NCBI RefSeq assembly: GCF_001620365.2
Contig: NZ_LQMT02000022.1
Location: 182,716-246,715 of the forward strand
Length of the DNA: 64,000 bases
From: Amycolatopsis keratiniphila subsp. keratiniphila
Lineage (GTDB): Bacteria > Actinomycetota > Actinomycetes > Mycobacteriales > Pseudonocardiaceae
Direction of reading: 5' to 3'
Within the stretch, counting starts at the first letter, position 1, and every line of letters starts with the position of its first letter. This document shows, piece by piece, positions 50,411 to 58,334 of the stretch. Both the position numbers and the translations under genes were made by a program. Under the pieces are notes generated by a model. It had not been told where the DNA came from. It ran no database searches and saw only the letters and a list, made by a program, of their open reading frames with translations.

Positions 50411-50612
50411 CCGTCCCGGCCCGTGGACGGTATTGACCGCATGCCAAAACACGCCCACGATGGCCACGTGTCCGCCATCCTGGAGTCCTCGCCGATCCGC
50501 TCGGTGGGCGAAGGTGCCGTCGCGCTGTTCCTGCGCCGTGGACGTTTGGGCTCTCCGCCCGCGTAGCTCCTCATCTCGCCAAGTCGTCCGACGGTGAATC
50601 AAGGGAGCCCCC

Positions 50613-51545
50613 ATGTCCATCGAACTGCCCGACCGTGTCCGTCTCCGCCCCGCGACCGTCCCCGACGGCGGAATCCTCGAAGGGCCGCGCCTGCTGCGGC
50701 GCTTGCCGGAAGGTGCCGAGGAGCGCCCGTACGAACTTTTCCCGCTACGCCCGCTGGGAAGGGTGATCGGCGCCGAGATCGGCGGCGTCGACCTCGCCCG
50801 GCCGCTGACGCCGGAGCTCCACGCCGAGCTGAACCGCGCGCTGCTGGAGTGGAAGGTGCTGTTCTTCCGCGATCAGGACATCACTTCGGCGCACCAGCGC
50901 GCGTTCGCCGCCAACTGGGGCGAACTGGAGACGAACCCGTTCATCCCGACGGGGGAGACCGAGGACACCACGCGGTTCGCCCGGTCCGCCACCATGCCCG
51001 CGTTCGAGAACATCTGGCACGTGGACGTCACGTTCCGGCCCGCGCCGGCGCTCGGTTCGGTCCTGCGGCTGATCGAGGTCCCGCCGGTGGGCGGCGACAC
51101 GATGTGGGCCGACATGGCCGCCGCCTACGACAACCTGCCCGAAGACGTCCGCGAACGCGTCGACGGGTTGACCGCGGTGCACGACTTCATCCCCGGCTTC
51201 GACCGCTTCTCCGATCCGGAACTCCTGCTGTGCCACCAAGACGCGTTCCCGCCGGTCGAGCATCCGGTCGTCCGCACGCATCCGGAGACCGGACGCCGCA
51301 CCCTCTTCGTGAACCAGGCCTTCACGACGCACATCGTCGGCATCGACCGCGACGAGAGCGACAGGCTCCTGCGGTACCTGTTCAGTCGGGCGCATATCCC
51401 GGAGTTCCAGGTGCGCTTCGCCTGGCGGCCGGGTTCGGTGGCCTTCTGGGACAACCGCGCCACCCAGCATTACGCCGTCAACGACTACCACCCGTACGCG
51501 CGGGTGGCCGAACGCGTCGCCATCGCGGGCGACCGGCCGTTCTGA
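50613..51545 (+). CDS. TauD/TfdA-family Fe(II)/2-oxoglutarate dioxygenase
   Basis: 310 residues. The N-terminal lead PLGRVIGAEIGGVDLARPL is typical; the metal triad is His-x-Asp in WHVDVTFRP and the distal His in WDNRATQHYAVNDY, and an Arg for 2-oxoglutarate follows (RVAER). TauD releases sulphite from taurine; other members attack alkyl sulphates or 2,4-D-like acids. The RNRATQHYA-type block fits the TauD/alkylsulphatase group. GGGAGC precedes the ATG. Confidence 0.9.
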   Translation: MSIELPDRVRLRPATVPDGGILEGPRLLRRLPEGAEERPYELFPLRPLGRVIGAEIGGVDLARPLTPELHAELNRALLEWKVLFFRDQDITSAHQRAFAANWGELETNPFIPTGETEDTTRFARSATMPAFENIWHVDVTFRPAPALGSVLRLIEVPPVGGDTMWADMAAAYDNLPEDVRERVDGLTAVHDFIPGFDRFSDPELLLCHQDAFPPVEHPVVRTHPETGRRTLFVNQAFTTHIVGIDRDESDRLLRYLFSRAHIPEFQVRFAWRPGSVAFWDNRATQHYAVNDYHPYARVAERVAIAGDRPF

Positions 51546-51606
51546 GCGTCCCCATGACGGGTGATCGTCGAGGCGTGTTCACTCGTACCTGTGTGACGAT
51601 GTGGCC

Positions 51607-51834
51607 ATGGGCATCAACTTCGATGAATTGAAGAACAAGGCCACCGACGCTCTCCGCGAGCACAACGACAAGATCGAGGGCGGCCTGGACAAGGCGGCCG
51701 ACTTCGCCAAGTCGAAGTTCTCCGGTCACGACTCCCAGATCGACTCGGGTGTCGAGAAGGCGAAGGGGTTCATCAACAAGTTCGACGACACCCCCGACAA
51801 CCCCCAGCCCCAGAACCCGCCGCAGGGCCAGTAA
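51607..51834 (+). CDS. Rv0909/MT0933-like antitoxin-family protein
   Basis: 75 residues: NFDELKNKATDALREHNDKI and KAADFAKSKFSGHDSQIDSG match the small helical MT0933 antitoxin family, ending in a Pro/Gln tail. The mycobacterial relative pairs with the SRPBCC toxin Rv0910 encoded next to it; here no toxin gene is adjacent, so this may be an orphan or a general stress protein. Confidence 0.8.
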   Translation: MGINFDELKNKATDALREHNDKIEGGLDKAADFAKSKFSGHDSQIDSGVEKAKGFINKFDDTPDNPQPQNPPQGQ

Positions 51835-51843
51835 CCCCCTCCC

Positions 51844-51906
51844 GCATTTCGTCCTCTGAACGCGGTACTTGCACACGCAAGGACCGCATTCAGAGGACGA
51901 AACGCG
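51844..51906. repeat. 63-bp hairpin repeat, copy 2 (also terminator)
   Basis: CGTCCTCTGAACGCGG and CCGCATTCAGAGGACG pair around GTACTTGCACACGCAAGGA. It lies between the convergent antitoxin and tyrA genes and ends exactly at the tyrA stop. Copy 1 is at 41418-41480. Confidence 0.75.
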
Positions 51907-52884
51907 TCAGGAGACCTCGCCGATCGCGGTGTCACCCTCGATGGCCGTGATCCGGCCGCCGCGCTCGCCGAGCGCGATCAGGCCGTCGCGCGCGTCCGGG
52001 GCGCTCAGGCTGACCCGCACCCCCGCGCGTTCCGCGTCCTTGCTGGCCGCAAACGCTTGCGCGCCCTCGTGACCCGCGTTGACCGTCACCGCGAGACCAC
52101 CTGTCGACGCCAGCGAACCCCGCGCGGCGCCCAGCCGCCCGAGCGCCTCGTCGACGATCGGCAGCAGCGCGTCCCGGTTGCCCTCGGTCATCGCCCGCAC
52201 CAGCGCCGGGCTCGACCCGGCCACCCGCGTGCCGTCCGTATAGGACCCGGCGGCCAGCGACATCGCCAGCGGCCCGCCCTGCGCGCCGATCGTGGCCAGG
52301 ATGGCCGCGAAGATATGCGGCAGATGCGAGATCCGCGCGACCGTCTCGTCGTGCGAGTCCGCGGGCAGCGGCACGACGTGCGCGCCGACGTCCAACACGA
52401 GCTGGGCGACCTCCGCCCACGCGGTCAGATCGGTGTCGTGTTCGACGCCCAGCACCCACGCCGCGCCGCCGAACAACGCCGGATTGCTCGCCTTCCAGCC
52501 GGAGTTCGCCGTCCCGGCCATCGGATGCCCGCCGACGAACTTCGCGTACGGCGCGCGGCGCCGGACCGAGTCGAGCACCGGCCCCTTCACGCTGGTCACG
52601 TCGGTGAGCACGCAATGCCCGGCGACCCGCGAAACGGTACGAAGCACCTCTTCGACCGCGGGCAGCGGCACCGCGAGCACGATCATCGCGTCCCGCTCAG
52701 CCGCCTTGCTCAGCGCCGCTTCGACCTGCGTGGTGACGTCGAAACCCGCTCTGCTGGCGGCGTCCGCGTCAGCTTCGGAGGTCGTCGCCCCGAACGTGGT
52801 GCGGCCGATCGAATGCGCCGCGCGCAGCAGCGAACCACCGATCAACCCGAGCCCGATCACGCATACGTCCCGCACAAGGCTCAT
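51907..52884 (-). CDS. tyrA: Prephenate dehydrogenase
   Basis: 325 residues from ATG 52884. NAD-binding VCVIGLGLIGGSLLRAAH, catalytic region VLTDVTSVKGPVLDSV, GGHPMAGTANSGW (substrate-binding His), and HLPHIFAAILATIG. It oxidatively decarboxylates prephenate to 4-hydroxyphenylpyruvate for tyrosine synthesis. There is no chorismate mutase fusion or ACT domain. The C-terminal part is shorter and Ala-rich. Monocistronic. Confidence 0.9.
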   Translation of the reverse strand: MSLVRDVCVIGLGLIGGSLLRAAHSIGRTTFGATTSEADADAASRAGFDVTTQVEAALSKAAERDAMIVLAVPLPAVEEVLRTVSRVAGHCVLTDVTSVKGPVLDSVRRRAPYAKFVGGHPMAGTANSGWKASNPALFGGAAWVLGVEHDTDLTAWAEVAQLVLDVGAHVVPLPADSHDETVARISHLPHIFAAILATIGAQGGPLAMSLAAGSYTDGTRVAGSSPALVRAMTEGNRDALLPIVDEALGRLGAARGSLASTGGLAVTVNAGHEGAQAFAASKDAERAGVRVSLSAPDARDGLIALGERGGRITAIEGDTAIGEVS

Positions 52885-52956
52885 CCTGCCATCTAGGTGG
52901 CCACTCGTCAGAGCTTGTGGGCGGAGCTGGAGCCGCATGTCCAACGCACACGACGC

Positions 52957-53073
52957 GTGAACCCGCCCTGGCCGAAGGCCTCGCTATCGCGGCGGCAGGG
53001 CGCCCTGTCCACCTTCGTGAGGGTGGTTGATCAGGGAGCGCCCTGTCGACGTCGATCGCGAACGCGGGTTCAC
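52957..53073. repeat. 117-bp structured repeat with terminal inverted repeats, copy B
   Basis: Reverse-orientation copy of the element at 30956-31070: the same 10-bp ends (GTGAACCCGC / GCGGGTTCAC) and the same internal blocks CGCGATCGACGTCG, CAGGGCGCCCTG, CCGCGATAGCG and GGCCTTCGGCC when read on the minus strand. The central 30 bases differ and form their own stem (CCACC / GGTGG). Confidence 0.8.
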
Positions 53074-53083
53074 CGCCGGAAAT

Positions 53084-55102
53084 TCAGAGAGCGGCGGCCA
53101 GGCGGGTTCCCTGATCGATCGCCCGTTTGGCGTCCAGTTCGGCCGCGACGTCCGCGCCGCCGATCAGGTGCACCGGCAATCCGGCCGCCCGTAGGTCGTC
53201 GACGAGGTCGCGCACCGGCTCCTGTCCCGCGCAGACGACGACGGTGTCGACGTCGAGCACACGCGGCTTGTCACCGACGGTGATGTGCAGGCCGTCGTCG
53301 TCGATACGCTCGTAGGCGACCCCGGTGAGCTGCTCGACGCGTTTGGCCTTCAGCGCGGCCCGGTGGACCCAGCCGCTGGTCTTGCCCAGCCCCGCGCCGA
53401 TCCCGGACTTCTTGCGCTGCAGGAGGAACACCTGCCGTGGTGACGGCTCGACCTTCCGCTCGGTCAGCCCGCCCGCGGCCCGCTCGGGATCGGTGACGCC
53501 CCATTCGGCCATCCACGCGTCCAGATCGAGCGCGGGGGAGGTGGCGTGCGTCAGGAACTCGCTGACGTCCACGCCGATCCCGCCCGCGCCGATCACGGCG
53601 ACCTTGCCGCCCACCGGTTTCCCGTGCCGGACGACGTCCACATAGGACAGAACCTTGGGGTGGTCGATGCCGGGGAGCGACGGCACCCGCGGTTTCACGC
53701 CGGTGGCCAGCACGACCTCGTCGAACCCGGCGTCGATCAGGTCGGCGGCGGCGACGCGCGTGCCGAGACGCACCTTGACACCGGTGACCTCCAGTCGCCG
53801 CGTGTAGTACCGGATGGTCTCCGCGAACTCTTCCTTGCCCGGGATCTTGCGCGCGATCCCGAACTGGCCGCCGATCTCGTCGTCGGCTTCGAAGAGTTCG
53901 ACCGCGTGCCCGCGTTCGGCGAGGCCGGTCGCGGCCGCGAGCCCGGCAGGACCGGCGCCGACGACGGCGACGCGTTTGGTCTTGCGGGTGGGCGAAAGCG
54001 TCAGCGTGGTCTCGTGGCCCGCGCGGGGATTCACCATGCAGGACACCAGCTTCCGCTTGAAAGCGTGATCGAGGCAGGCCTGGTTGCACGCGATGCAGGT
54101 GTTGATCTCGTCCTCGCGCCCGGTCTCGGCCTTGCGGATCCACTCCGGGTCGGCGAGGAACGGCCGCGCCATCGACACCAGGTCGGCGTCGCCGCTCGCC
54201 AGCGCCTCCTCGGCGACCTCGGGCATGTTGATCCGGTTCGACGTGACCACCGGGATCCCGACGTGCGGCTTGAGCTTCCCGGTCACCCAGGTGAAGGCCG
54301 CGCGCGGCACGGACGTCACGATCGTCGGCACCCGCGCCTCGTGCCAGCCGATACCGGTGTTGATGATCGTCGCGCCCGCCTCTTCGACCTCCTTGGCCAA
54401 AGCGACGACGTCTTCCCAGCTTTGCCCGCCCTCGACGAGGTCCAACATGGACAACCGATAGATGATGATGAAGTCCTCGCCAACCGCTTCCCGCGTGCGG
54501 CGCACGATCTCGACCGCGATCCGCCGCCGGTTTTCCGCGCTGCCGCCCCATTTGTCGGTGCGTTTGTTGGTCCGCTCGGCGAGGAACTGGTTGATGAAAT
54601 AACCCTCCGAGCCCATGATTTCGACGCCGTCGTAACCCGCTTCCTTGGCCAGGAAGGCACAATCGGCGAACGCGCGGATCTGGCGCAGCACACCGTATCC
54701 GGAAAGGGCCCGCGGTTTGAAGGGGTTGATCGGCGCCTTGATGCCGGACGCGGAAACGCTCAGCGGGTGATAGGAATACCGGCCGGCGTGCAGGATCTGG
54801 AGCGCGATCTTGCCGCCCGCCTCGTGCACCGGATCGGTGAGTTGCTTGTGCGCCTTGGCTTCCGCGCGCGTCGACAGCTTCGACGCCAGCGGCAGGAGCC
54901 AGCCCGTCCGGTTCGGCGCGAAGCCACCGGTGACGATCAGCCCGACGCCGCCGCGGGCGCGTTCGGCGTAGTACTCGGCCAGTTGCGGGAAGTGTGCTTC
55001 CTTGTCCTCGAGGCCGGTGTGCATCGAGCCCATGATCACCCTGTTGCGCAGGGTGGTGAAGCCGAGATCGAGGGGGGACAGCAGGTTCGGGTACGGGCTC
55101 AT
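53084..55102 (-). CDS. fadH: NADPH-dependent 2,4-dienoyl-CoA reductase
   Basis: 672 residues. The N-terminal old-yellow-enzyme TIM barrel (LGFTTLRNRVIMGSMHTGLED; FMN) is followed by a 4Fe-4S motif (NTCIACNQACLDH and SCMVNPRAG, about 335-365) and FAD/NADPH Rossmann domains (VAVVGAGPAGLAAATGLAERG; VAVIGAGGIGVDVSEFL). It reduces 2,4-dienoyl-CoA during oxidation of unsaturated fatty acids. The PadR gene is nine bases upstream on the same strand, so the two are one operon. Confidence 0.94.
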   Translation of the reverse strand: MSPYPNLLSPLDLGFTTLRNRVIMGSMHTGLEDKEAHFPQLAEYYAERARGGVGLIVTGGFAPNRTGWLLPLASKLSTRAEAKAHKQLTDPVHEAGGKIALQILHAGRYSYHPLSVSASGIKAPINPFKPRALSGYGVLRQIRAFADCAFLAKEAGYDGVEIMGSEGYFINQFLAERTNKRTDKWGGSAENRRRIAVEIVRRTREAVGEDFIIIYRLSMLDLVEGGQSWEDVVALAKEVEEAGATIINTGIGWHEARVPTIVTSVPRAAFTWVTGKLKPHVGIPVVTSNRINMPEVAEEALASGDADLVSMARPFLADPEWIRKAETGREDEINTCIACNQACLDHAFKRKLVSCMVNPRAGHETTLTLSPTRKTKRVAVVGAGPAGLAAATGLAERGHAVELFEADDEIGGQFGIARKIPGKEEFAETIRYYTRRLEVTGVKVRLGTRVAAADLIDAGFDEVVLATGVKPRVPSLPGIDHPKVLSYVDVVRHGKPVGGKVAVIGAGGIGVDVSEFLTHATSPALDLDAWMAEWGVTDPERAAGGLTERKVEPSPRQVFLLQRKKSGIGAGLGKTSGWVHRAALKAKRVEQLTGVAYERIDDDGLHITVGDKPRVLDVDTVVVCAGQEPVRDLVDDLRAAGLPVHLIGGADVAAELDAKRAIDQGTRLAAAL

Positions 55103-55111
55103 CGCTGGTCC

Positions 55112-55648
55112 TTACGCATCGTGGTGGAATGCCCGGAGTACTTCCTCGAGCCACTCGACGTGGCCTTGTTCGGTTCGGATTCCTCCGCGCAGCACGAGGA
55201 ACTGGTGCAACGACTGTCCACTGAGGACGCTGGGGTCGGGGAAGTCGCGCTTCTCGATCAGCAGGTACGCGTCGAGCTGTGCCGCGTGCGCGTCGCGATG
55301 CCGGGTGACCTCGGCGGCGACGGCGGCCGGATCGCCGAGGGTCGCGCCGCGGATCTTCACGGCGAGCTCCCTGGCGGTGGCCGACGGATCGGGTTCGGCG
55401 AGCCAGCGGGCGAGCTCGGTCCGCCCCGCGTCGCCGACGGTGTACACCTTCTTGTCGGGTTTCCCGGACTGCGCGACCTGGTCGACGGTGACCCAGCCCG
55501 CGTCCTCCATTCGCTTGAGGACGCGGTAGATCTGCTGGTGGGTGGCGCTCCACCACAGCCCGATGGACTTCTCGAAGCGGCGCGTCAGCTCGTAGCCCGA
55601 GCCGGACCGCTCGGACAGGGAGACCAGGATCGCGTGCTCCAGTGCCAT
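55112..55648 (-). CDS. PadR-family transcriptional regulator
   Basis: 178 residues from ATG 55648. PadR winged helix: ALEHAILVSLSERSGSGYELTRRFEKSIGLWW, HQQIYRVLKRMEDAGWV, and a C-terminal Vir-like dimerisation domain. It is the first gene of the operon with fadH, and two direct repeats overlap its promoter, so it likely controls its own operon in response to an acyl or aromatic ligand. Confidence 0.9.
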   Translation of the reverse strand: MALEHAILVSLSERSGSGYELTRRFEKSIGLWWSATHQQIYRVLKRMEDAGWVTVDQVAQSGKPDKKVYTVGDAGRTELARWLAEPDPSATARELAVKIRGATLGDPAAVAAEVTRHRDAHAAQLDAYLLIEKRDFPDPSVLSGQSLHQFLVLRGGIRTEQGHVEWLEEVLRAFHHDA

Positions 55649-55675
55649 GCACCTAGTTTCATATGCACCTAGTTG
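55649..55675. promoter_or_regulatory. Direct-repeat operator of the PadR/fadH operon
   Basis: TGCACCTAGTTT is repeated as TGCACCTAGTTG 16 bases further, immediately before the PadR start codon; it differs from the classic ATGT-N8-ACAT PadR box. Confidence 0.6.
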
Positions 55676-55704
55676 CACGGCAAGGCGACGCGCGTCACAA
55701 AGCG

Positions 55705-55753
55705 CGTGAAGGCCCCCTTCGATGCGCCTAACGCAATGAAGGGGGCCTTCACG
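55705..55753 (-). terminator. Terminator of the DUF574 methyltransferase gene
   Basis: 16-bp perfect arms CGTGAAGGCCCCCTTC (55705-55720) / GAAGGGGGCCTTCACG (55738-55753) around a loop with GCGCCTAACGC. It resembles a repeat family (GTGAAGG...CCTTCAC), cf. 36547-36580. Confidence 0.8.
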
Positions 55754-55764
55754 TACTTACAGGG

Positions 55765-56613
55765 TCACGGCTTGCGGGCGATACCCCCGATGACGCGCGA
55801 CTCCGACGGCGAAGCGGCGAAGATCGTCTTCTCGTCCGGGTGCCACGCCGGCGCGTAGACCAGGCCCGGCTCCAGCAGAGGCCAGCCGCCGAAGAAGCGC
55901 CGGAACTCGTCCATGGTGCGCAGGAAACCGGGGTTCGTCGTGGTCTCGTAGTACTCGAGGATGTCCAGCAGTGCTTGCCGTTCCTCGTCGTTGGCCGGGT
56001 TCTCGTTGGTCATCTGCGAGAGCACCAGCAGCGAACCCGGCGCGAGCCGGTCGCGGTAGAAGTCCAGCAGCCCGTCCGGGTCCTGCTCGTCCTTGATGAA
56101 GTGCATGACCGCGTTGATCACCAGCGCGATCGGCTCGCGGACGTCGATGATGCCGGAGTCCATCACCCGGGCCCAGAGGTCCTCGGGATCGAACAGATCC
56201 GCCGCGATCGCGTGGTGGCGGTCCGGGTCGGCGGTGTCGGCGAGCAGCAGTGTCGAATGCGCGAGCGCGATCGGCTCGTTGTCGATGTAGAGGACGTGCG
56301 TGTCCTCCTGCGGCCGCGCCTCGTCGGCGACCTCGTGCACGTTGCCCGCGGTCGGCAGCCCGGAGCCGATGTCGACGAACTGCTTGATGCCCTGTTCGGC
56401 GCAGTGCCGCACGGCCCGGCCGAGGAACTGCCTGCTGGTCTTGCAGTAGTCGCCCATGAGCGGCAGGCGCTCACGCACCTTTTCGGCGAAGTTGCGGTCG
56501 ATGGCGTAGTGCGTGTCGCCGCCGATGAAGTAGTCGTAGACGCGGGCCGCGGACGGCCGGTCCAAGCTGTTCTCGACGGCCTTGAGCGCCGCGTCGTGAT
56601 CGATCATCGTCAT
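55765..56613 (-). CDS. SAM-dependent methyltransferase of the DUF574 (Methyltransf_19) family
   Basis: 282 residues. Family signature: RPSAARVYDYFIGGDTHYAID, FVDIGSGLPTAGNVHEVAD (SAM loop), VLYIDNEPIALAHS and VINAVMHFIKDEQDP. This family is strongly expanded in actinomycetes and little characterised. It follows the OhrR-type MarR gene by 28 bases on the same strand, so it may be in its operon. Confidence 0.9.
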   Translation of the reverse strand: MTMIDHDAALKAVENSLDRPSAARVYDYFIGGDTHYAIDRNFAEKVRERLPLMGDYCKTSRQFLGRAVRHCAEQGIKQFVDIGSGLPTAGNVHEVADEARPQEDTHVLYIDNEPIALAHSTLLLADTADPDRHHAIAADLFDPEDLWARVMDSGIIDVREPIALVINAVMHFIKDEQDPDGLLDFYRDRLAPGSLLVLSQMTNENPANDEERQALLDILEYYETTTNPGFLRTMDEFRRFFGGWPLLEPGLVYAPAWHPDEKTIFAASPSESRVIGGIARKP

Positions 56614-56640
56614 CCCTTTGTCCGCGCCGGAAATCCCATG

Positions 56641-57108
56641 CTAACCGGCCGGGACGTAGGCCTCGCGGTAGGCGTTGACGGATTCGGTCAAGCGATCGAG
56701 CTCCGCGCGGGTGCGGGCGAGACCGGCCGCGTCGAGCCCCATCGCGTCGCCGATGATCTTCGGGATCCCGCTCGCGCGTTCCCTGAGCGCGGCGCCGTCC
56801 CCGGTCAGGCTGATGCGCACGGACCGCTCGTCGTCGGCCTGCCGGACGCGCTGGACCAGTCCGGACTTCTCCAGCCGCTTGAGCAGCGGGGACAGCGTGC
56901 CGGAGTCGAGGTTCAGCACGGTGCCGAGCTCCTTGACCAGCCGCTCGTCCTCCTCCCAGAGCGCGAGCATCACCAGATACTGCGGATAGGTCAGGCCCAG
57001 ATCGTCGAGCACCACGCGATAAAGCGCGGTCACGGCCCGCGATGCCGCGTAGAGCCCGAAGCACAGCTGATCGTCCAGGCACAGCGAGCCGGTGTTGTCC
57101 GTGGGCAT
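56641..57108 (-). CDS. OhrR-type MarR regulator
   Basis: 155 residues from ATG 57108. The peroxide-sensing cysteine is conserved (Cys15 in LDDQLCFGLYAASRA), with LGLTYPQYLVMLALWEEDE and LDSGTLSPLLKRLEKSGLV (recognition helix), RADDERSVRISLT-type wing. OhrR is released from DNA when the Cys is oxidised by organic peroxides. No ohr gene is adjacent; the divergent hydrolase gene and the following methyltransferase gene are the plausible targets, with a palindrome in the gap. Confidence 0.9.
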   Translation of the reverse strand: MPTDNTGSLCLDDQLCFGLYAASRAVTALYRVVLDDLGLTYPQYLVMLALWEEDERLVKELGTVLNLDSGTLSPLLKRLEKSGLVQRVRQADDERSVRISLTGDGAALRERASGIPKIIGDAMGLDAAGLARTRAELDRLTESVNAYREAYVPAG

Positions 57109-57188
57109 CGGTCCTCCTCGTCCCCATGGTGCGTCGATCATGCCGCAGATCGCCACTTGAGTGGGCTAAATCTCCTTGAGTACATTTT

Positions 57189-57202
57189 AGTTGTGCACAA
57201 CT
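57189..57202. promoter_or_regulatory. Palindromic operator for the OhrR-type regulator
   Basis: Perfect 14-bp palindrome AGTTGTGCACAACT between the divergent MarR and hydrolase genes, in an AT-richer stretch (TACATTTTAG before it). Confidence 0.65.
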
Positions 57203-57252
57203 GAGTTGCGAGCTACCTTTGCCGTATCGACTTCGGAACCCAGGAGGCAGAA

Positions 57253-58203
57253 ATGACCGCCAACCCGCACAACCTGGCCCTCGAACCGGCCGCGCAGGCC
57301 TTCGTCGAGGCCACCGCCACGCCGCCGTTCCTCTTCCAGCTGCCGCCGGAGGAAGGACGCAAGGCCGTCGACGAGGTCCAGGGCGGCGACGTCGAGCTGC
57401 CCGCCGCGGACGTCGAGACCACGCACGTGGACGGCGTCGAGGTCCGCATCGTGCGGCCGCAAGGCGTGACCGGGCCGCTGCCGGTGATCGTCTACATCCA
57501 CGGCGCAGGCTGGGTCTTCGGGAACTTCCACACCCACGAGCGCCTGGTCCGCGAACTCGCCGTCGGCGCGGGCGCGGCCGTCGTCTTCCCCGAATACGAC
57601 CGCTCGCCGGAGGCGCGCTATCCGGTCGCCATCGAGCAGAACTACGCCGTGGCGAAGTGGGTCGCCGAGCACGGCGCCGAAAACGGGCTGGACGGCACGA
57701 AGATCGCGATCGCCGGAGACTCCGTCGGCGGGAACATGACCGCGGCGCTCACCTTGCTCGCCAAGCAGCGCGGCGACGTCGCCTTCCGTCAGCAGGTGCT
57801 CTTCTACCCGGTCACCGACGCGAGCTTCGAGACCGAGTCCTACCAGCGGTTCGCCGAGGGCTACTTCCTCGCCCTCGACGGCATGAAGTGGTTCTGGGAC
57901 CAGTACACGACCGATCCGGCGCAGCGCGCGGAAATCACCGCGTCGCCGCTGCGGGCGAGCCTCGACGAGCTGGCCGGGCTCCCGCCCGCGCTGGTGATCA
58001 CCGCGGAGGCCGACGTCCTGCGCGACGAAGGCGAGGCGTACGCCGCGAAGCTGCGTCAGGCCGGTGTGCCGGTGACGGCCGTGCGGTACCAGGGCATCGT
58101 CCACGACTTCGTCATGCTCAACACGTTGCGCGGCACGCATGCCGCGGAAGCCGCGATCAAGCAGGCGATCGGCGTGCTGCGCACAGCTCTCGAGTCTGAG
58201 TAG
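57253..58203 (+). CDS. Alpha/beta-hydrolase of the hormone-sensitive-lipase family
   Basis: 316 residues, ATG with AGGAGGCAG ahead. Oxyanion motif VIVYIHGAGWVFGNF (HGGGW type), nucleophile IAGDSVGGNMTA, Asp in LVITAEADVLRDEGE, His in GIVHDFVML. Acts on short-chain esters or aryl acyl compounds. Divergent from the OhrR-type regulator, so it may be induced by organic peroxides. Confidence 0.93.
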   Translation: MTANPHNLALEPAAQAFVEATATPPFLFQLPPEEGRKAVDEVQGGDVELPAADVETTHVDGVEVRIVRPQGVTGPLPVIVYIHGAGWVFGNFHTHERLVRELAVGAGAAVVFPEYDRSPEARYPVAIEQNYAVAKWVAEHGAENGLDGTKIAIAGDSVGGNMTAALTLLAKQRGDVAFRQQVLFYPVTDASFETESYQRFAEGYFLALDGMKWFWDQYTTDPAQRAEITASPLRASLDELAGLPPALVITAEADVLRDEGEAYAAKLRQAGVPVTAVRYQGIVHDFVMLNTLRGTHAAEAAIKQAIGVLRTALESE

Positions 58204-58334
58204 TCAGGAACCTGGTTTGTCCAGGGTGACACGCGTCACCCTGGACAACACTTTCCGGTGGTCGCACGTCTCTTGATCCAGTTGTGGGAATGCGGTGCGG
58301 GGGCGTGCCGCGGCCGGAGAGGGACACGATCGCC

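Noticed and set aside
50441..50566. 41-codon ORF between the hypothetical gene and the TauD-type gene
   Set aside because: No ribosome site and no recognisable family; treated as chance.
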